Shown: positions 48,050-59,003 of the stretch, piece by piece | Position numbering within the stretch: position 1 is the first letter of the stretch | Layout: every line of letters begins with the position of its first letter | NCBI RefSeq assembly: GCF_963676685.1 | Contig: NC_092349.1 | Location: forward strand, 55,131,232 to 55,195,231 | DNA: 64,000 bases | Direction of reading: 5' to 3' | DNA from: Mytilus edulis | Taxonomy: Eukaryota; Mollusca; Bivalvia; Mytilida; Mytilidae | Position numbers and translations under genes: made by a program | Notes under the pieces: model-generated | Databases searched by the model: none | Told to the model about the DNA's origin: nothing | Seen by the model: only the letters and a program-made list of their open reading frames with translations

Positions 48050-49790
48050 GACCCCATAAGTCGAAGAGAAAAGATTTCACCATCATGATAAAAAATGGAC
48101 AAAATTACAAACAGAAGTCCATAAAAACTCCACAAAGAACCCAAGAATGTATTTCTCTGTTTTAATTATAACGGTAAATATATCTAAATTATTGTGATAC
48201 CTGACAAATAAGGATTTTACAAATCACAACAATCAAGTTAGTCGACGCTAACGATAGAAGAAAATTACCCTTTGGCACAAGCGGTAAAAGACATTTCAAT
48301 CAGTTTGAAAGATTTTAGGAGCATTTATTACAACAACTAAAGGGTCCGTATAATATTAAGACGAATGTATAATAACTGATTTATATTTTCATTGCATTGA
48401 AAGATATTTGGTGCTTTATTTTTTATTTATTGATATCGTTAGGCCATCATTAAACAACTTATGGCTTCAAAACTTATTGAAATGCGTCAAACTGACCAGT
48501 TGACTCTGCAAGTTAAGATGGTCAGTTGGGATAAACTGAGAAGGAAAAGATCTAGACAAAAACATTGTCAAACAACAAAAAATCAGTAAAATTTAACGTA
48601 AGAACAACGAAGAGCCACTTGTCTGACAAGTGTTTCAAACAAGTCTGAACTCTCAATAAAAAAAGGTCCGAGTTGTCTATAAATTGGTCCAAGTTGTCTT
48701 AGTCAGAATATGCTTAGGTCCTAGTAGTCCTGATTCTAAAGCTGTCAGCTGTCGAATTATTACAACAGAGCGACCACCATGCACTTGCACTGCACTATTA
48801 TTAGAAAAGTAGAATAAAATGATATTCAAATGGATGAACATTATATACATGTTACTGTTATATACAAATAATAATATGATATATAACAACAAACCAGACT
48901 ATACTGATTTGTATCACTACAATATAATGGTTATCACGATGAGGTTGAATTCCCCGTCATTTATTCATCATACATGTACACACGCGAACTTGTCTCAGAA
49001 AAAATATATATCTCTGTACATAAACCTGTGATTTTGTTTTTCTGAGACAAGTGCTAGTGACCATCCACAAGAACTTGCAGACTTCCGATGTTCAGTACTT
49101 CAGTACTTTGAATTAAAAGGTCAGTTGCTTGATTTCTCTTCTACCCTCACCTACAGTGAAAAACGTGTATGTGCTTTTGCAATTAGCTACACGTATTGTA
49201 CACTATAAATCTAAAAATTTGAAAGAAAAATAATAATGAAAGTTTTGTAGCACTTACACAAAACAAGACTAACCATGACATACTGCAGTTTACAGTTAGA
49301 CTAGACAGTACACTTGTTTGACCTACCAAATAATCGTTTTTCGTTCTGGTAAGTTAACCGACTTTGAAAATGTATAATTGTTAGGGTATAATTTAAAATT
49401 TTATGAAATGTATTATGAATATGAACATGGTGAAATGCATATTTACCAGTAAAGCTTGAATAAACAAGAAAAAACATTTACACTTGTTATAGTTTTTGGT
49501 TATAATTTGTTTGTTTTTTATTTTTTGGTAATTATTATAATTTGAATGAATAAATTGATGGAGAACCAAATTTTTATCGACATAATTTAAGAATATTATT
49601 TCTGTTTAGCATCACTAATGCTTGACTTCTTTTTAAAAATACTGTAAATTTATTCAACAATTTTTATATACGACAATTTCGCTATGCTCAATAACTTCGT
49701 TTGATTAGTCTTCACGAGGCTTAAAAGCAGGTAAGTTTTATATATATATTTACTTTGCTTCACTTTATTGATGCTGTTGTACATTTTCGG
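48050..49790. other. AT-rich stretch, no recognised gene
   Basis: The only notable feature is a loose duplication, 'ggtccgagttgtctataaattggtccaagttgtct' (split here as two related halves near 48,666 and 48,688). Minor ORFs show no family resemblance. Confidence 0.35.
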
Positions 49791-49804
49791 CCTTTTTAAC
49801 TCTT

Positions 49805-50040
49805 TTGTAGACGAAACCTTGCATCTGGTGCAAATACAAAATTTCAATCCTGATACCTATGATGAGTTTATTCAGAACGTCCGGTGGAATTGTTTTTTAA
49901 AATACATTTTACATAGAACACAAATAAATTTGACCTTATATTTTTTTTTAATTCGAGCGTTACTGATGAGTCTTTTTTAAACAAAACGCGCGTCTGGCGC
50001 AAATACAAAATTTCAATCCTGGTATCTATGACGATTTTAT
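49805..50040 (+). repeat. Pair of 'gcgcgtctggcgcaaatac' repeats
   Basis: Two copies, 49,805-49,875 and 49,975-50,040, share 'caaatacaaaatttcaatcc' and 'atctatgacga' type ends. This is a common mussel repeat. It lies about 0.5 kb before the transporter's first exon. Confidence 0.7.
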
Positions 50041-50567
50041 TATCATAAATAGTTAAGTACAAAATGAAGTTCTAGCTACTGTTTCGTATCAAGAACAACT
50101 AAATTTTAAATTTTCAACAATGGCCACATAATAATTATATATATATTTTTTTTATTCTGCAATAACACCATGCACGTTAAGGTTTGGTTATTTAATTCAA
50201 AATAGATATATATTTGATATTTTTTTAAAAGAACCAACGTACATGTATACTGCAGACTGCGAAGATGACCCCAAAAGGAACTGTCACACAAACAAAAAAA
50301 AAACATTCACATTATCGTTAACTTTGGAAACGGAATTACAGCAGGTTTTGTTCAACTACAAATTAAGCAAAAATATATTTTGTATACATGTTATTTGTAT
50401 AATATTTGGCTGATTGCGGGGGGAAAAGTTAACGCTGACTATAGTACTGTATTATTTTATTATGAATATTTTTACATTATTATTCATTCTAAGTATGTTC
50501 CGGTTATTTTAGTTGATTGTTGTTTTAATGTATTAAAGCACACATCTGGCTTGTATTCATATCATAG

Positions 50568-50727
50568 ATGTTAAAGATGCCGTTAAGAAAGACAACAACT
50601 GTAGAAGAAGGATTAAATCGAGGGCAATGGACAAATAAGATGGATTATATTTTATCAGTCATGGGTTGGAGTGTTGGACTTGGTAACTTGTGGCGATTTC
50701 CGTACGTGTGCATGAAGAATGGAGGAG
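50568..50727 (+). CDS. SLC6 exon 1: N-terminus and TM1
   Basis: Encodes a short N-terminus with [14 protein letters not shown] and then [20 protein letters not shown]. The N-terminus is shorter than in most SLC6 proteins. ATG 50,568 follows directly on 'atcatag', so a spliced upstream exon cannot be excluded. Donor GGAG|GTTAGA. Confidence 0.9.
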
Positions 50728-53700
50728 GTTAGAATATAGCACATTGTCAAACCTGCAATCAAACAAGTAATGATCAGTGTCTTCCTTTTTATTAAGACTG
50801 AACACATTATTGAAAAATACTCAACGAAATTTGTTTAAAAAATAAAAAGTGGTAAACGTAATATAAAAAACAAAAGCGGTGTTTATGAGGAACTTTTTGA
50901 ACTATACATAGTTTTTTCCTCTTTTTATAAAATCCTCTTGTCTGTTCTTTGGTCATGTCATGTTTGGTCAATATCGACTTGTTTTATTTTCGACAGTACG
51001 GTATATTGTTTGTAATATGATATTTGAAAATATATATTTTCAGGTGCCTTTCTAATACCGTACATCGTGTGTCTAGTGACATTTTCCTTGCCAATTTTCT
51101 TTCTTGAAGCATCTGTTGGGCAGTTTTTAGGAAAAGGATGTACAAATGTATTTAATGTTTGTCCGTTACTGAAAGGTAAGCATATACAATGTATGCTCCG
51201 AACTACATTAGTCGACAAATTCAGAAAGTTTGTACATTACTGAAAGCTAAGCACAGATGTTCCGAACAACATTAATTGACCAATTCAGAATGTTTGTACA
51301 TTACTGAAAGCTAAGCACAGATGTTCCGAACAACATTAATCGACAAATTCTGAATGTTTGTCCATTACTAAAAGGTAAGCACATAGATGTTACGAACACC
51401 ATTAATTGACCAATTCAGAATGATTGTCCCTTACGTTTGTTGCATCATATCTGACTTCTCGTAACATTGGGACCAATCAGAGTGTCAAAAACATATTTCA
51501 CAATTGTTTCATTGTTAACGGTATCGACCCATTCATCACAACTCGGCCGATTCCGTACCTTCATTTCATCTAACATAGAAGGAGAGTATCAGATCCAACC
51601 GAGGATTGCCGATTGGGTATAATAATTATTAATAGTTATGCAAAATGGCGACTGCTTTATGTCGCTATTTATGACAAATATTGATATTTCTTATTAGCGC
51701 CACTAACTGAAAGTAACAAAATACCTAACGGAAATTCAAAGATATAGGAAGATGTGGTGTGGTTTTAGAAAACTTTCCATCCAAATAACAATTTATAAAA
51801 GTAAACCATTATTGGTCAATGTACGGCCTTCATATTCATTAGTCGATAATAAATTGACAACGTCATGACAAAAATATATATATATAAAAGACCAACAACA
51901 AAACAAAAACAATGAAAACATACAACATAGACAACAATACTGCAGCATGACCAACACGAACCCATAAAAAGAAAGGGGAACTGACCTTATGCAGGTGCTC
52001 CGAAAGGGATAGCAGATCCTTAACCGATGGGTATACGAATGCATTTAAAGGATGTTACTTTGTATAACAACAAAACAACTTCGGAACAAAAACACAATCG
52101 TTCAAATGTGTTTTTGTTCTCTATTATTTCAGCAACACCTTAAGGATGTTTGCTCCTCCATTTTTTGATTTTTTGCCAGATTTACGGAATCCTCTGGTTT
52201 TATCCTTGTATTGTCATTAAAATATTTTGCCCACTAACCCCTACTTTTCTTTTCATAATTTTATTGCATAAAGTTTAAAAAGCCCTATTTCAAAATTTTA
52301 TAAAATTCTTTGTTATTTTTTCATAGTGTTTGAAACAAATAAGGAGCCAATGTTAAGTATATGAAAATTCTAGAGAGAATTATTTCCCGCCAAATTTTCA
52401 ATGGTTTATATCTCGAAAACGAGCACACGGACCCTCAATTTTTTTCTACTTTTTTAGTTTCCTTATTTATTTTGCTATCATTTAAATATAGTGTTTTAAA
52501 AAGCTTGTTATTTTTTAACAGAGTAGCGAACATCCTTAACATAGAACTTCTCAGCAAAGTGATTTTTTTTTTGTTTTATATTGAAAGGGTGTATCGAGGG
52601 GATAAATATTCAATATATCCAATATTCCTACAACTTGAAAAGCCAAATCCCGACGTCCGGAGATAGGTTATCCCCCTTCTGTACTGATAGATAAAGATTC
52701 CTCATCTTTCATTTTAGGAGTAGGATATTCCATGACAACAGTTATCTTTCTTTATGGTGTCATTTATACTATCATCAACGCCTGGATATTGTATTATATT
52801 GGACACTCATTCGTTAGTCCCCTACCCTGGACAACCTGTGATAACGAATGGAACAGTCCCAATTGCATTTCGCATCAAGGGTATAAATGTCAGTCTAAAT
52901 ACCAAAACATGACCAGAAATGAGACTGATGATGTAACAAGTTATAAACAGTACAATGCAAGTTCAGTGAACACGACTGTTGTTTGTACCACACATGGATC
53001 TTGGATTACAGCACCGGAAGAATTTTGGAGGTAAAATAACTGACATTTACCTAGTATGATAAATGATAACAGGGTAAAAACCAAGTTAACGTATTCAATG
53101 TTCTGCTCAAACCTGGGAACCCCCTATTTTTTGTAAGTAACGATGACGTTATAAATGAAAGCGGTTTTATATTAATCATGCTTCAAACAAGTACATCACT
53201 TGATGTTAAGCAACCAACAATCAATCAATCAATCAAACGAGTAAAAAGTAGTAATTTCTTCTATAGGACTATATTTTTGCCATAGAAATTTACCAGTGAT
53301 TGAAATCAACTTAAATTATTGCCGACAAAGTAGCGTTTGAGCGGTAATATTATATATAATATAGAAAAAGCATATTTTTTGAAAAAAGAAACAGAAAATC
53401 AACTCCATAGTAAAATAAAGTTGAAATGCAATTGGGAAATTAGAAACGTGTTAATTATGACTACTGAATTGAAATCAACATTAGTAATCTAGGATTGTAG
53501 AAGAGAAGCAAATGATAAAAGAGGGGCATTCAAACTCATGTCGATAATAACTTACTCCTGCTTCACATGTTGCACCCGTCGTGTTGCTCATGTAAGTACA
53601 AACCCGGTAATAAGTCTGATTAGGTATGTTACATTAGAGAAAAGTGGACGGGATTTGAGTTACTACATTTATTTAGGAGCATATCTACTATTATCTGTGA

Positions 53701-56633
53701 AATGTTATCATACAATTGAGAATAAAAATGGGGAATGTGTCAATTAAAGAGACAACAATCCAACCATAGAGCAGACAAAAGCCGAAGTCCACCAATGGGT
53801 ATTAAATGCAGCGAGAAAGTCGCGCACCTTGAGGCGTCCTTCAGCTGGCCCCTAAACAAATAAGTCTACTTGTTTAATAATTATGTTATCAACCTTTTAC
53901 ATATGTTGCAGGGAGAATGTGCTCCAGATGTCTTCTGGGATCAGTGAATTAGGAACTATAAACTGGAAGTTGATGTTGTGTTTTTTTTTCATCTGGTTAG
54001 TTGTCGGGCTGTGTGTTATCAAAGGCGTTAAAAGCATTGGCAAGGTTTGTAAAATCAAAAATGTCTTGGGTCTTTTAAATTACAGAATAGTTGTTATTGC
54101 ATGTATACTATCTTAATCAAAAGAATGTTTAAAAATAAAATAATCACTAATATATTTTTATGTTTATCGTAAATGTTTTTTTTTTTTACATATTCAATAT
54201 TTGAGCATAACACATCATAAAAAACAAAGCTTTGTCAATTATTTTGTTCGTTTAAATTGTAAAACTTTGTAGGTTTCCACGAAAATATCCTGAACACAAT
54301 ACCGAGCTGATTGGATTTGTTTTATATTATGATCTTAATTCAATTTTTCTTCTTGCAGATAGTCTATGTGACAGCAATACTTCCATATATACTTTTATTT
54401 GTATTTTTGGTTCACGGACTTACCCTTGACGGTTCAGTAGATGGCATAGTATTCTTTTTTAAACCAAATTTTGCAAAAGCCTTCACATTTGAAGTAAGTA
54501 TTATTTACTAAAAGATGGCATCGGTGACCGAGTGGTCTAAGTAGTCAAACTACTGTACATGTATCACTAGCCTGTCAGTCTGGTGTTTTGAGATCGAACT
54601 CCGCACCTGTGCTCGCCTCCGATAGACTAGGATGTCAATTGACATGCCCAAGGTCGGGGTCTTCTCGGTGCACTTCAGCTCCCTCAGGAAAAACCAAGAA
54701 ACATCTTAGTCTCCATTAAACGTGATATATATATAATAAGTGTAGTATGGTTGCTTTATTGAATGGATAACGAGAGAATTTTGAAGAATAAAATGAAATT
54801 TAGAGCCAGAGAGAGCTGAATATGGGCAGATATTTGGCCTCCCATACAACTTTCAAATACTTCTTTCCCGGCTTCTCTTTGGATCTTTCCATAGAAATGC
54901 ACACTTTTTAACTTTCCAATGACGAAATAATTACGACAGGATACATTCAAAACGGAGAGTCAAGGCGATAGATAATTTAGGTTCCATTTCTTTGAGGCAA
55001 AACAACTCATTCGATAGTTGACCTAAAACAAAGAAATTAATGATTCTGTTGACATATACTAGTATACAATTTATTAGAAGGTGATGTCTCTAGGGAAATC
55101 AAAGGCCAGCTACTTATCTTTGTCCTCAAAACTTTTATAATATACGAGTCATTACTTAGAAGGTCGGATGGTCTGTAAACTTTCAAGGTATTCCGTTTTT
55201 GGGTTGTTTTTTTCTCTCTATCAATTGCCATTATAACACAATGGTAAGTTCCAAAACAATCGATGATGATTAAAGATGGGATTTGTTTTTAATAAAAATC
55301 ACAGTCAAAAGCAAACACTTTTAAATGCAGGACAGTTTAACAAGTTTGATATTTGAACGAATGATTAACGTCCAGTGGCAAACATTTCATACGGACCTAA
55401 CAAGTTCGACAAAATGTAAATACAATACAATGATGCTAAATCCTCATTGTTTATTTGTTTATCCAATAAAATGTTCTAACAACGACGAAATGCTATACAG
55501 GCACGCACTAAATACATATAACGATCAAACTCAAGTGTTACATTACTATCATTAATATAATTGGAGCAGCATTTGCTTACCCTTTCGGAGCAGCTAAGAT
55601 AACTTTCAGTTTTGTGTGGGGTTCGTGTTTCTCAGTCTTTCTGTTTCAATGTTATGTTCTGCGAACTGTTGTGTTGTCAGTTTGTATTACACGGATATTG
55701 TATTAGTGTAATTTAAGCCCAGCTTTTATAATCCTTTTGGATGTGCTCCTTATTATAACAGGAGGAAGATGCAGAAAAGAAGAAGATTTTTTTTTTCGAC
55801 TTATGAGTTTGAATGCCCCTCTCTTTTGTAGGTGAGGGTAGCAGCTGCAATTCAAGTATTTTATTCCTTGGGCATAAGTAATGGTGCCCTGTATGCATTT
55901 TCTAGTTTTAATAAATTTCACAATAACACTCTCCGGTAAGTACATTTTTTTTCACTTCACAGAAATAGTTCTTTTATTTAGTAAGATATCTTACAATATT
56001 TGTACAAACGATTCTCATTTAAGAATTGTAAATTTATTGGAATGGAAAAGCGTTGACCAAAGCGGTAACTCGGTCAACGCTTTTACAACCCTATACGATT
56101 ACTAAAAGACGCATTTAATACTTATAATTACATAAATATTTTTATAGGATTATGAAAAAGTTTTTATTCTATTTATCTGCATGCGCATTTTATTGTAGAA
56201 GTTTGTGTCGTCATGATTGTTACATTTCATGAAGGTTGATTTCATAATGACACGAGGTTGCTGTTAGCCAATCAAATTAACGTATTATGATAAAACATAC
56301 ATTTAATGTCATGTTTTTAATGCTAGAAGGTTGAGCTGAACATGCATCAAATATTTGCCACTGGTTAAGCAATCAACAATCAACAAATCAAGTAAATGAA
56401 GTGTGTATTGCTTAATGCATTTAATATTATGTCATTTTTATAAATTATTTTCTTCAAAACAAACCTATTGCTAGGAAATTAAACTTCTCTTATATTTGTA
56501 TATTACAGAGATACATGTATTCTAACCTTTGTGTGTGAAGGATCAAGCATCTTAGCCGGTGCAGTTATATTTTCTGTATTAGGATATTTAGCAAAAAAGT
56601 ATTCTATTCCGATCGAAGATGTCGTTAAGTCAG
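50568..56633 (+). CDS. SLC6-family Na+/Cl--dependent transporter, 5' two thirds
   Basis: Seven exons join in perfect phase: 50,568-50,727, 51,044-51,175, 52,718-53,030, 53,912-54,044, 54,359-54,493, 55,832-55,935 and 56,509-56,633. They give about 367 residues of an expected 600. The product is a plasma-membrane symporter that would use sodium and chloride gradients to import an amino acid, amine or osmolyte. TM1 carries [11 protein letters not shown], the core of the sodium and substrate site. EL2 has two Cys and N-glycosylation sequons. TM6 keeps Q and SLG, but not the usual Trp and Asp. TM7 is complete. No stop or frameshift is seen, and all splice sites are canonical. I choose ATG 50,568 because it begins the open frame; ATG 50,577 is also possible. 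Exons for TM8-TM12 are not found before 64,000. They may lie beyond the window across an intron that would contain the transposase module. Confidence 0.93.
51044..51175 (+). CDS. SLC6 exon 2: TM2
   Basis: Acceptor atattttcag. Encodes [20 protein letters not shown] and [12 protein letters not shown], the conserved TM2 and first intracellular loop. Donor AAAG|GTAAGC. The exon's last ~17 bases and its donor are repeated three more times in the intron that follows. Confidence 0.95.
51159..51422 (+). repeat. Tandem repeat of the exon 2 / donor-site junction
   Basis: Four units of about 65 bp: 51,159, 51,227, 51,292 and 51,356. Unit 1 is the real exon end and donor. Units 2 and 3 read AAAGCTAAGC, with GT changed to CT. 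Unit 4 again reads AAAAGGTAAGC, a valid donor consensus at 51,375-51,376. Confidence 0.85.
51745..51840 (-). repeat. 'ctgactatgcggt' repeat variant, intron 2
   Basis: 'aggaagatgtggtgtgg' and 'aagtaaaccattattggtca' are the reverse complement of the 34,475/39,915 variant. Confidence 0.65.
51890..52035 (-). mobile_element. Retroelement 3' tail fragment, intron 2
   Basis: 'accaacacgaaccca' and 'gtgctccgaaagggatagc' are the reverse complement of the Penelope-like tail seen near 55,560. Confidence 0.55.
52140..52539. mobile_element. piggyBac-like MITE, copy 2 (400 bp), intron 2
   Basis: TTAAGGATGTTTGCTCC at the start and AGCGAACATCCTTAA at the end. It is homologous to 44,815-45,218 throughout, with TTAA at both borders. 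Confidence 0.85.
52718..53030 (+). CDS. SLC6 exon 3: TM3 and extracellular loop 2
   Basis: Acceptor ttcattttag. Encodes TM3 ([20 protein letters not shown]) and then the long extracellular loop, with [14 protein letters not shown] (the usual disulfide pair) and sequons NMT, NET, NAS and NTT. It ends APEEFWR, the conserved approach to TM4. Donor GGAG|GTAAAA. Confidence 0.95.
53515..53640 (-). mobile_element. Retroelement fragment, intron 3
   Basis: 'tgcacccgtcgtgttgctcatg' and 'acaaacccggtaataag' match the reverse complement of the tail region near 42,290. Confidence 0.55.
53705..53865 (+). repeat. 'ggtcaccaacgggtcttca' repeat, intron 3
   Basis: 'aatggggaatgtgtcaatta' through 'cgtccttcagctggcccctaa'. 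It ends about 45 bp before exon 4's acceptor. Confidence 0.7.
53912..54044 (+). CDS. SLC6 exon 4: TM4
   Basis: Acceptor catatgttgcag. Encodes [17 protein letters not shown] followed by a hydrophobic run and [11 protein letters not shown], the conserved TM4 end. Donor AAG|GTTTGT is weaker than its neighbours. Confidence 0.93.
54359..54493 (+). CDS. SLC6 exon 5: TM5
   Basis: Acceptor cttcttgcag, donor GAA|GTAAGT. Encodes [20 protein letters not shown], the conserved TM5 with its T-A-x-x-PY motif, then an extracellular stretch ending [11 protein letters not shown]. Confidence 0.95.
54515..54730 (+). repeat. tRNA-derived SINE, intron 5
   Basis: Leu-tRNA-like head: GTGACCGAGTGGTCTAAGT (A box) and GAGATCGAACTCC (degenerate B box). 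A body follows with 'cgatagactaggatgtcaat', 'cttctcggtgcacttc' and 'caagaaacatcttagtc'. It lies 22 bp after exon 5, in sense orientation. Confidence 0.75.
55555..55690 (+). mobile_element. Retroelement 3' tail fragment, intron 5
   Basis: 'ttgcttaccctttcggagcag' and 'gtgtggggttcgtgtttc' match the Penelope-like family tail. The later 'cgacttatgagtttgaatgc' just before exon 6 may be the end of the same copy. Confidence 0.6.
55832..55935 (+). CDS. SLC6 exon 6: TM6 with unusual N-terminal half
   Basis: Acceptor tctcttttgtag, donor CCG|GTAAGT. Encodes [20 protein letters not shown] and [10 protein letters not shown]. The Gln and Ser of the chloride site and the Asn of SFNKF (sodium site) are kept. 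In most relatives the start reads V-W-x-D-A; here Trp is Arg and Asp is Ala. Confidence 0.92.
56042..56086. repeat. 12-bp-stem hairpin, intron 6
   Basis: AAAGCGTTGACC pairs with GGTCAACGCTTT across a 13-nt loop. Confidence 0.7.
56509..56633 (+). CDS. SLC6 exon 7: TM7, last exon in the window
   Basis: Acceptor tatattacag, donor CAG|GTATGA. Encodes [20 protein letters not shown] and [17 protein letters not shown], matching TM7 and its following loop. The next expected block (Gly-Pro-x-Leu-x-F and TM8) is not found downstream. Confidence 0.93.
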
Positions 56634-56664
56634 GTATGATATATATGTCATACTATAAAACTAA

Positions 56665-56790
56665 CTAACTATGCGGTATGGGTTTTGCTCATTGTTGAAA
56701 GCCGGACGGTGACCTTTACATGTAGTTGTCTGTGTCATTTGGTCTCTAGTGAATAATTGTCTCATTGGCAATCATACCACATCCTTTTTT
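56665..56790 (+). repeat. 'ctgactatgcggt' repeat after exon 7
   Basis: 'aactatgcggtatgggttttgct' to 'caatcataccacatcc'. It begins about 30 bp after the exon 7 donor. Confidence 0.75.
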
Positions 56791-56799
56791 TTTTAAACC

Positions 56800-57620
56800 G
56801 TTCTGTGTTCCTTGTAATGAGCATAGAACATAATACATAACACTCCATACATGTATTCACGCAATATTAAATTGATCATAATTCAAAATATCCACAAACT
56901 GACGGTAATGTTCAGTCTGTTGAATTAAGTTCTATTTTGTTATCGACTCCTTATCGACTCCTAGGAGTCGAGATTAAGAATTGAACGATGGACAGTCGGT
57001 GCGTGAACTTGTCTTGCTACCTGATTAGAAGATATTACGAGACGTGAATAATCAAAGTTTATTGATTGGTTAGGACAATCCAAACCTAGTAAATGACATT
57101 ATGTCCCTCAATCCCGTAGAGTATCTGATTTGTCCTCTCTATTTTAGCAATTAGATTTTGCCTGGTCATTAATCATGCATATTCATGATATTGGTACACA
57201 GGTAACTTTTATCTATGAATAGTCGAATCTTCTGGAGTTTCGTAAACAACAACGTTAAACGCCATATACTACTTCATAACGTGTGACCTCATGTGTGGTA
57301 AAATTTGTTGATTGATGCACGTGGCTATTCTAGTAAATGAATTAATCTACAAAGCGAGAGCACTTTCCATTTTCATCAGCTAAGAGTCGACTAGCCCTTT
57401 TTGAAAGGCTAATGCTTGTTTAATTTATGAAGTTAAAAAAATGCCCAATACGTTTACCTGGCGGAATCATCTTATGGTATCTAAACAAACGTAAAGGTGA
57501 AGGATACATCAATAGAACAGCATCCAATGCCCGCCCGCCGACCATATACGAGAAACTGTTGCGATATGTGTACAATGTCAATATGAAATACTGTACAAGT
57601 TATAATACAATAAACACTTA
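56800..57620. other. Stretch without a recognised gene
   Basis: It contains an ORF at plus 57,427-57,636 with no family resemblance. The word 'gactccttatcgactcctaggagtcgag' forms a small palindrome near 56,945-56,972. Nothing else stands out. Confidence 0.35.
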
Positions 57621-57621
57621 C

Positions 57622-57741
57622 CTCCTGAAAAAATGATTTTTCCATCATAGAAAACGTCTTCGAGAATTTCGCTGCCGTCTTCTGTTATGTTCAGGGTTTC
57701 ATACGAAACCTTTACATCATCCTCCGTTCTGAATTCCACTC
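57622..57741 (-). CDS. Candidate unrecognised exon
   Basis: The minus strand reads VEFRTEDDVKVSYETLNITE and then DGSEILEDVFYDGKIIFSG, ending at a strong donor GGAG|GTAAGT. Composition (acidic, beta-strand-like alternation) and the donor look coding. The upstream end has a weak acceptor (aaagtaaag) after a TAA. A second minus-strand stretch near 58,190-58,100 (EILYDGRSQNYDVTLADYFG) could belong with it. No family is recognised, and no full gene could be assembled. Confidence 0.3.
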
Positions 57742-58422
57742 TTTACTTTATTAATAATTTTGTGCTTTTGTCAAAAGCAAAAAATACCAAAAAATGGGAA
57801 TCATCTCTGTCAAAGAACGCCATATATCACAAATATTTTGTACACGGAATGTCAAAATTTTGAATAAACTTAACTATACACAGAACAACAATATTTTTAG
57901 ACGCTGTTATTACTCTTTTGCACTTAGATTTCAACGTAAAATTAATTTCTATTTGGGGCAAAAGGGGGAAATTTTTAGAGGATTACAATTAAAATTCTTA
58001 TTTATTATTTGAGTACCCGAAATTGTTTTTGTTTCAGTTTATTAATAAATAGTTAAGCACATCTCTTATTTTTTCTTGCATACTGTAGAAAATGTTAATA
58101 TGAGTAAAAAAAAAATCACCGAATTCCCCAAAGTAGTCCGCTAAAGTAACGTCGTAATTTTGCGATCTGCCGTCATACAATATTTCGTTTTGTATTGCCA
58201 CTTGTTATCGTAATTGCAAATAGAATTACCGGGTTGAGTTAGAAATAAATTAGATGCAAAAGTAAATGAATATTTAAAGAATTTTTACATGGTTTTATAT
58301 TTATTGATACAAAATAAATGAAATTTGCGTCCTGTCAAACAAAACGGCAATTTTTAGACGACGTTACACTTTTCGTTTATTTTATCGGAATAGACTTTAT
58401 TTTATTAAGCTGGCGCGCCATC

Positions 58423-58428
58423 TATAAA
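58423..58428 (+). promoter_or_regulatory. Possible TATA box
   Basis: TATAAA 33 bp before an ATG that opens a short signal-peptide-like exon. The implied 5' UTR would be very short, so this is tentative. Confidence 0.25.
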
Positions 58429-58460
58429 CAACGGATATTTATAGCAGAAGACTCATTGTG

Positions 58461-58510
58461 ATGGAAAAGTTTCAGAGATTGTACTGTCTGATGCTCTTAT
58501 CGTTCGGTAG
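58461..58510 (+). CDS. Candidate first exon with a signal-peptide-like start
   Basis: ATG opens MEKFQRLYCLMLLSFG and then a donor AG|GTAAAT. Basic residues followed by a hydrophobic run fit the start of a secreted protein. The next exon was not found, so this may be chance. It is not obviously connected with the transposase at 59,940. Confidence 0.25.
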
Positions 58511-59003
58511 GTAAATACATTAGCCCTGTACGTTTAAAATGTAAAATGTTATCTTTCTCTTGAAAACGTACATAAATAAATTGGAGCTTTTCAGAGAACA
58601 TACTTGAGAACTTCCTTGAAATGATCCCAAATTTTTAGCTTGATCTGGCTTTCTAATGCACAGCGCGAACCAGGCAAACTATAGATGTTGATGCTTTTTA
58701 CGGAATTAGTCTACAACGTCACGATGTGCGGCTATATCGTGTTTCTCTCCCTTACGGGATTGAAGAAATTTTACCTTGATTTAACATCACTTGTGATTGG
58801 TTGGTGAAAAAAGGAATAAAGGAAAGATTTTAAATTGAAAATTATATTAAATACGACTGTATTAGTATAATCTTGATTCTATCCCGTATTATGAGCATTA
58901 TTAGACACAATAATTAAAAATCACTTCATTTCGTCGAAAAAATATATAAGAAAATAGAAGACGAAGTCACATACAAGTATTCGATAGTATATATAATAAT
59001 TGA

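Noticed and set aside
54515-54730. tRNA-Leu gene in the SLC6 intron
   Set aside because: The B box is degenerate (GAGATCGAACTCC) and a long non-tRNA body follows, as in a SINE.
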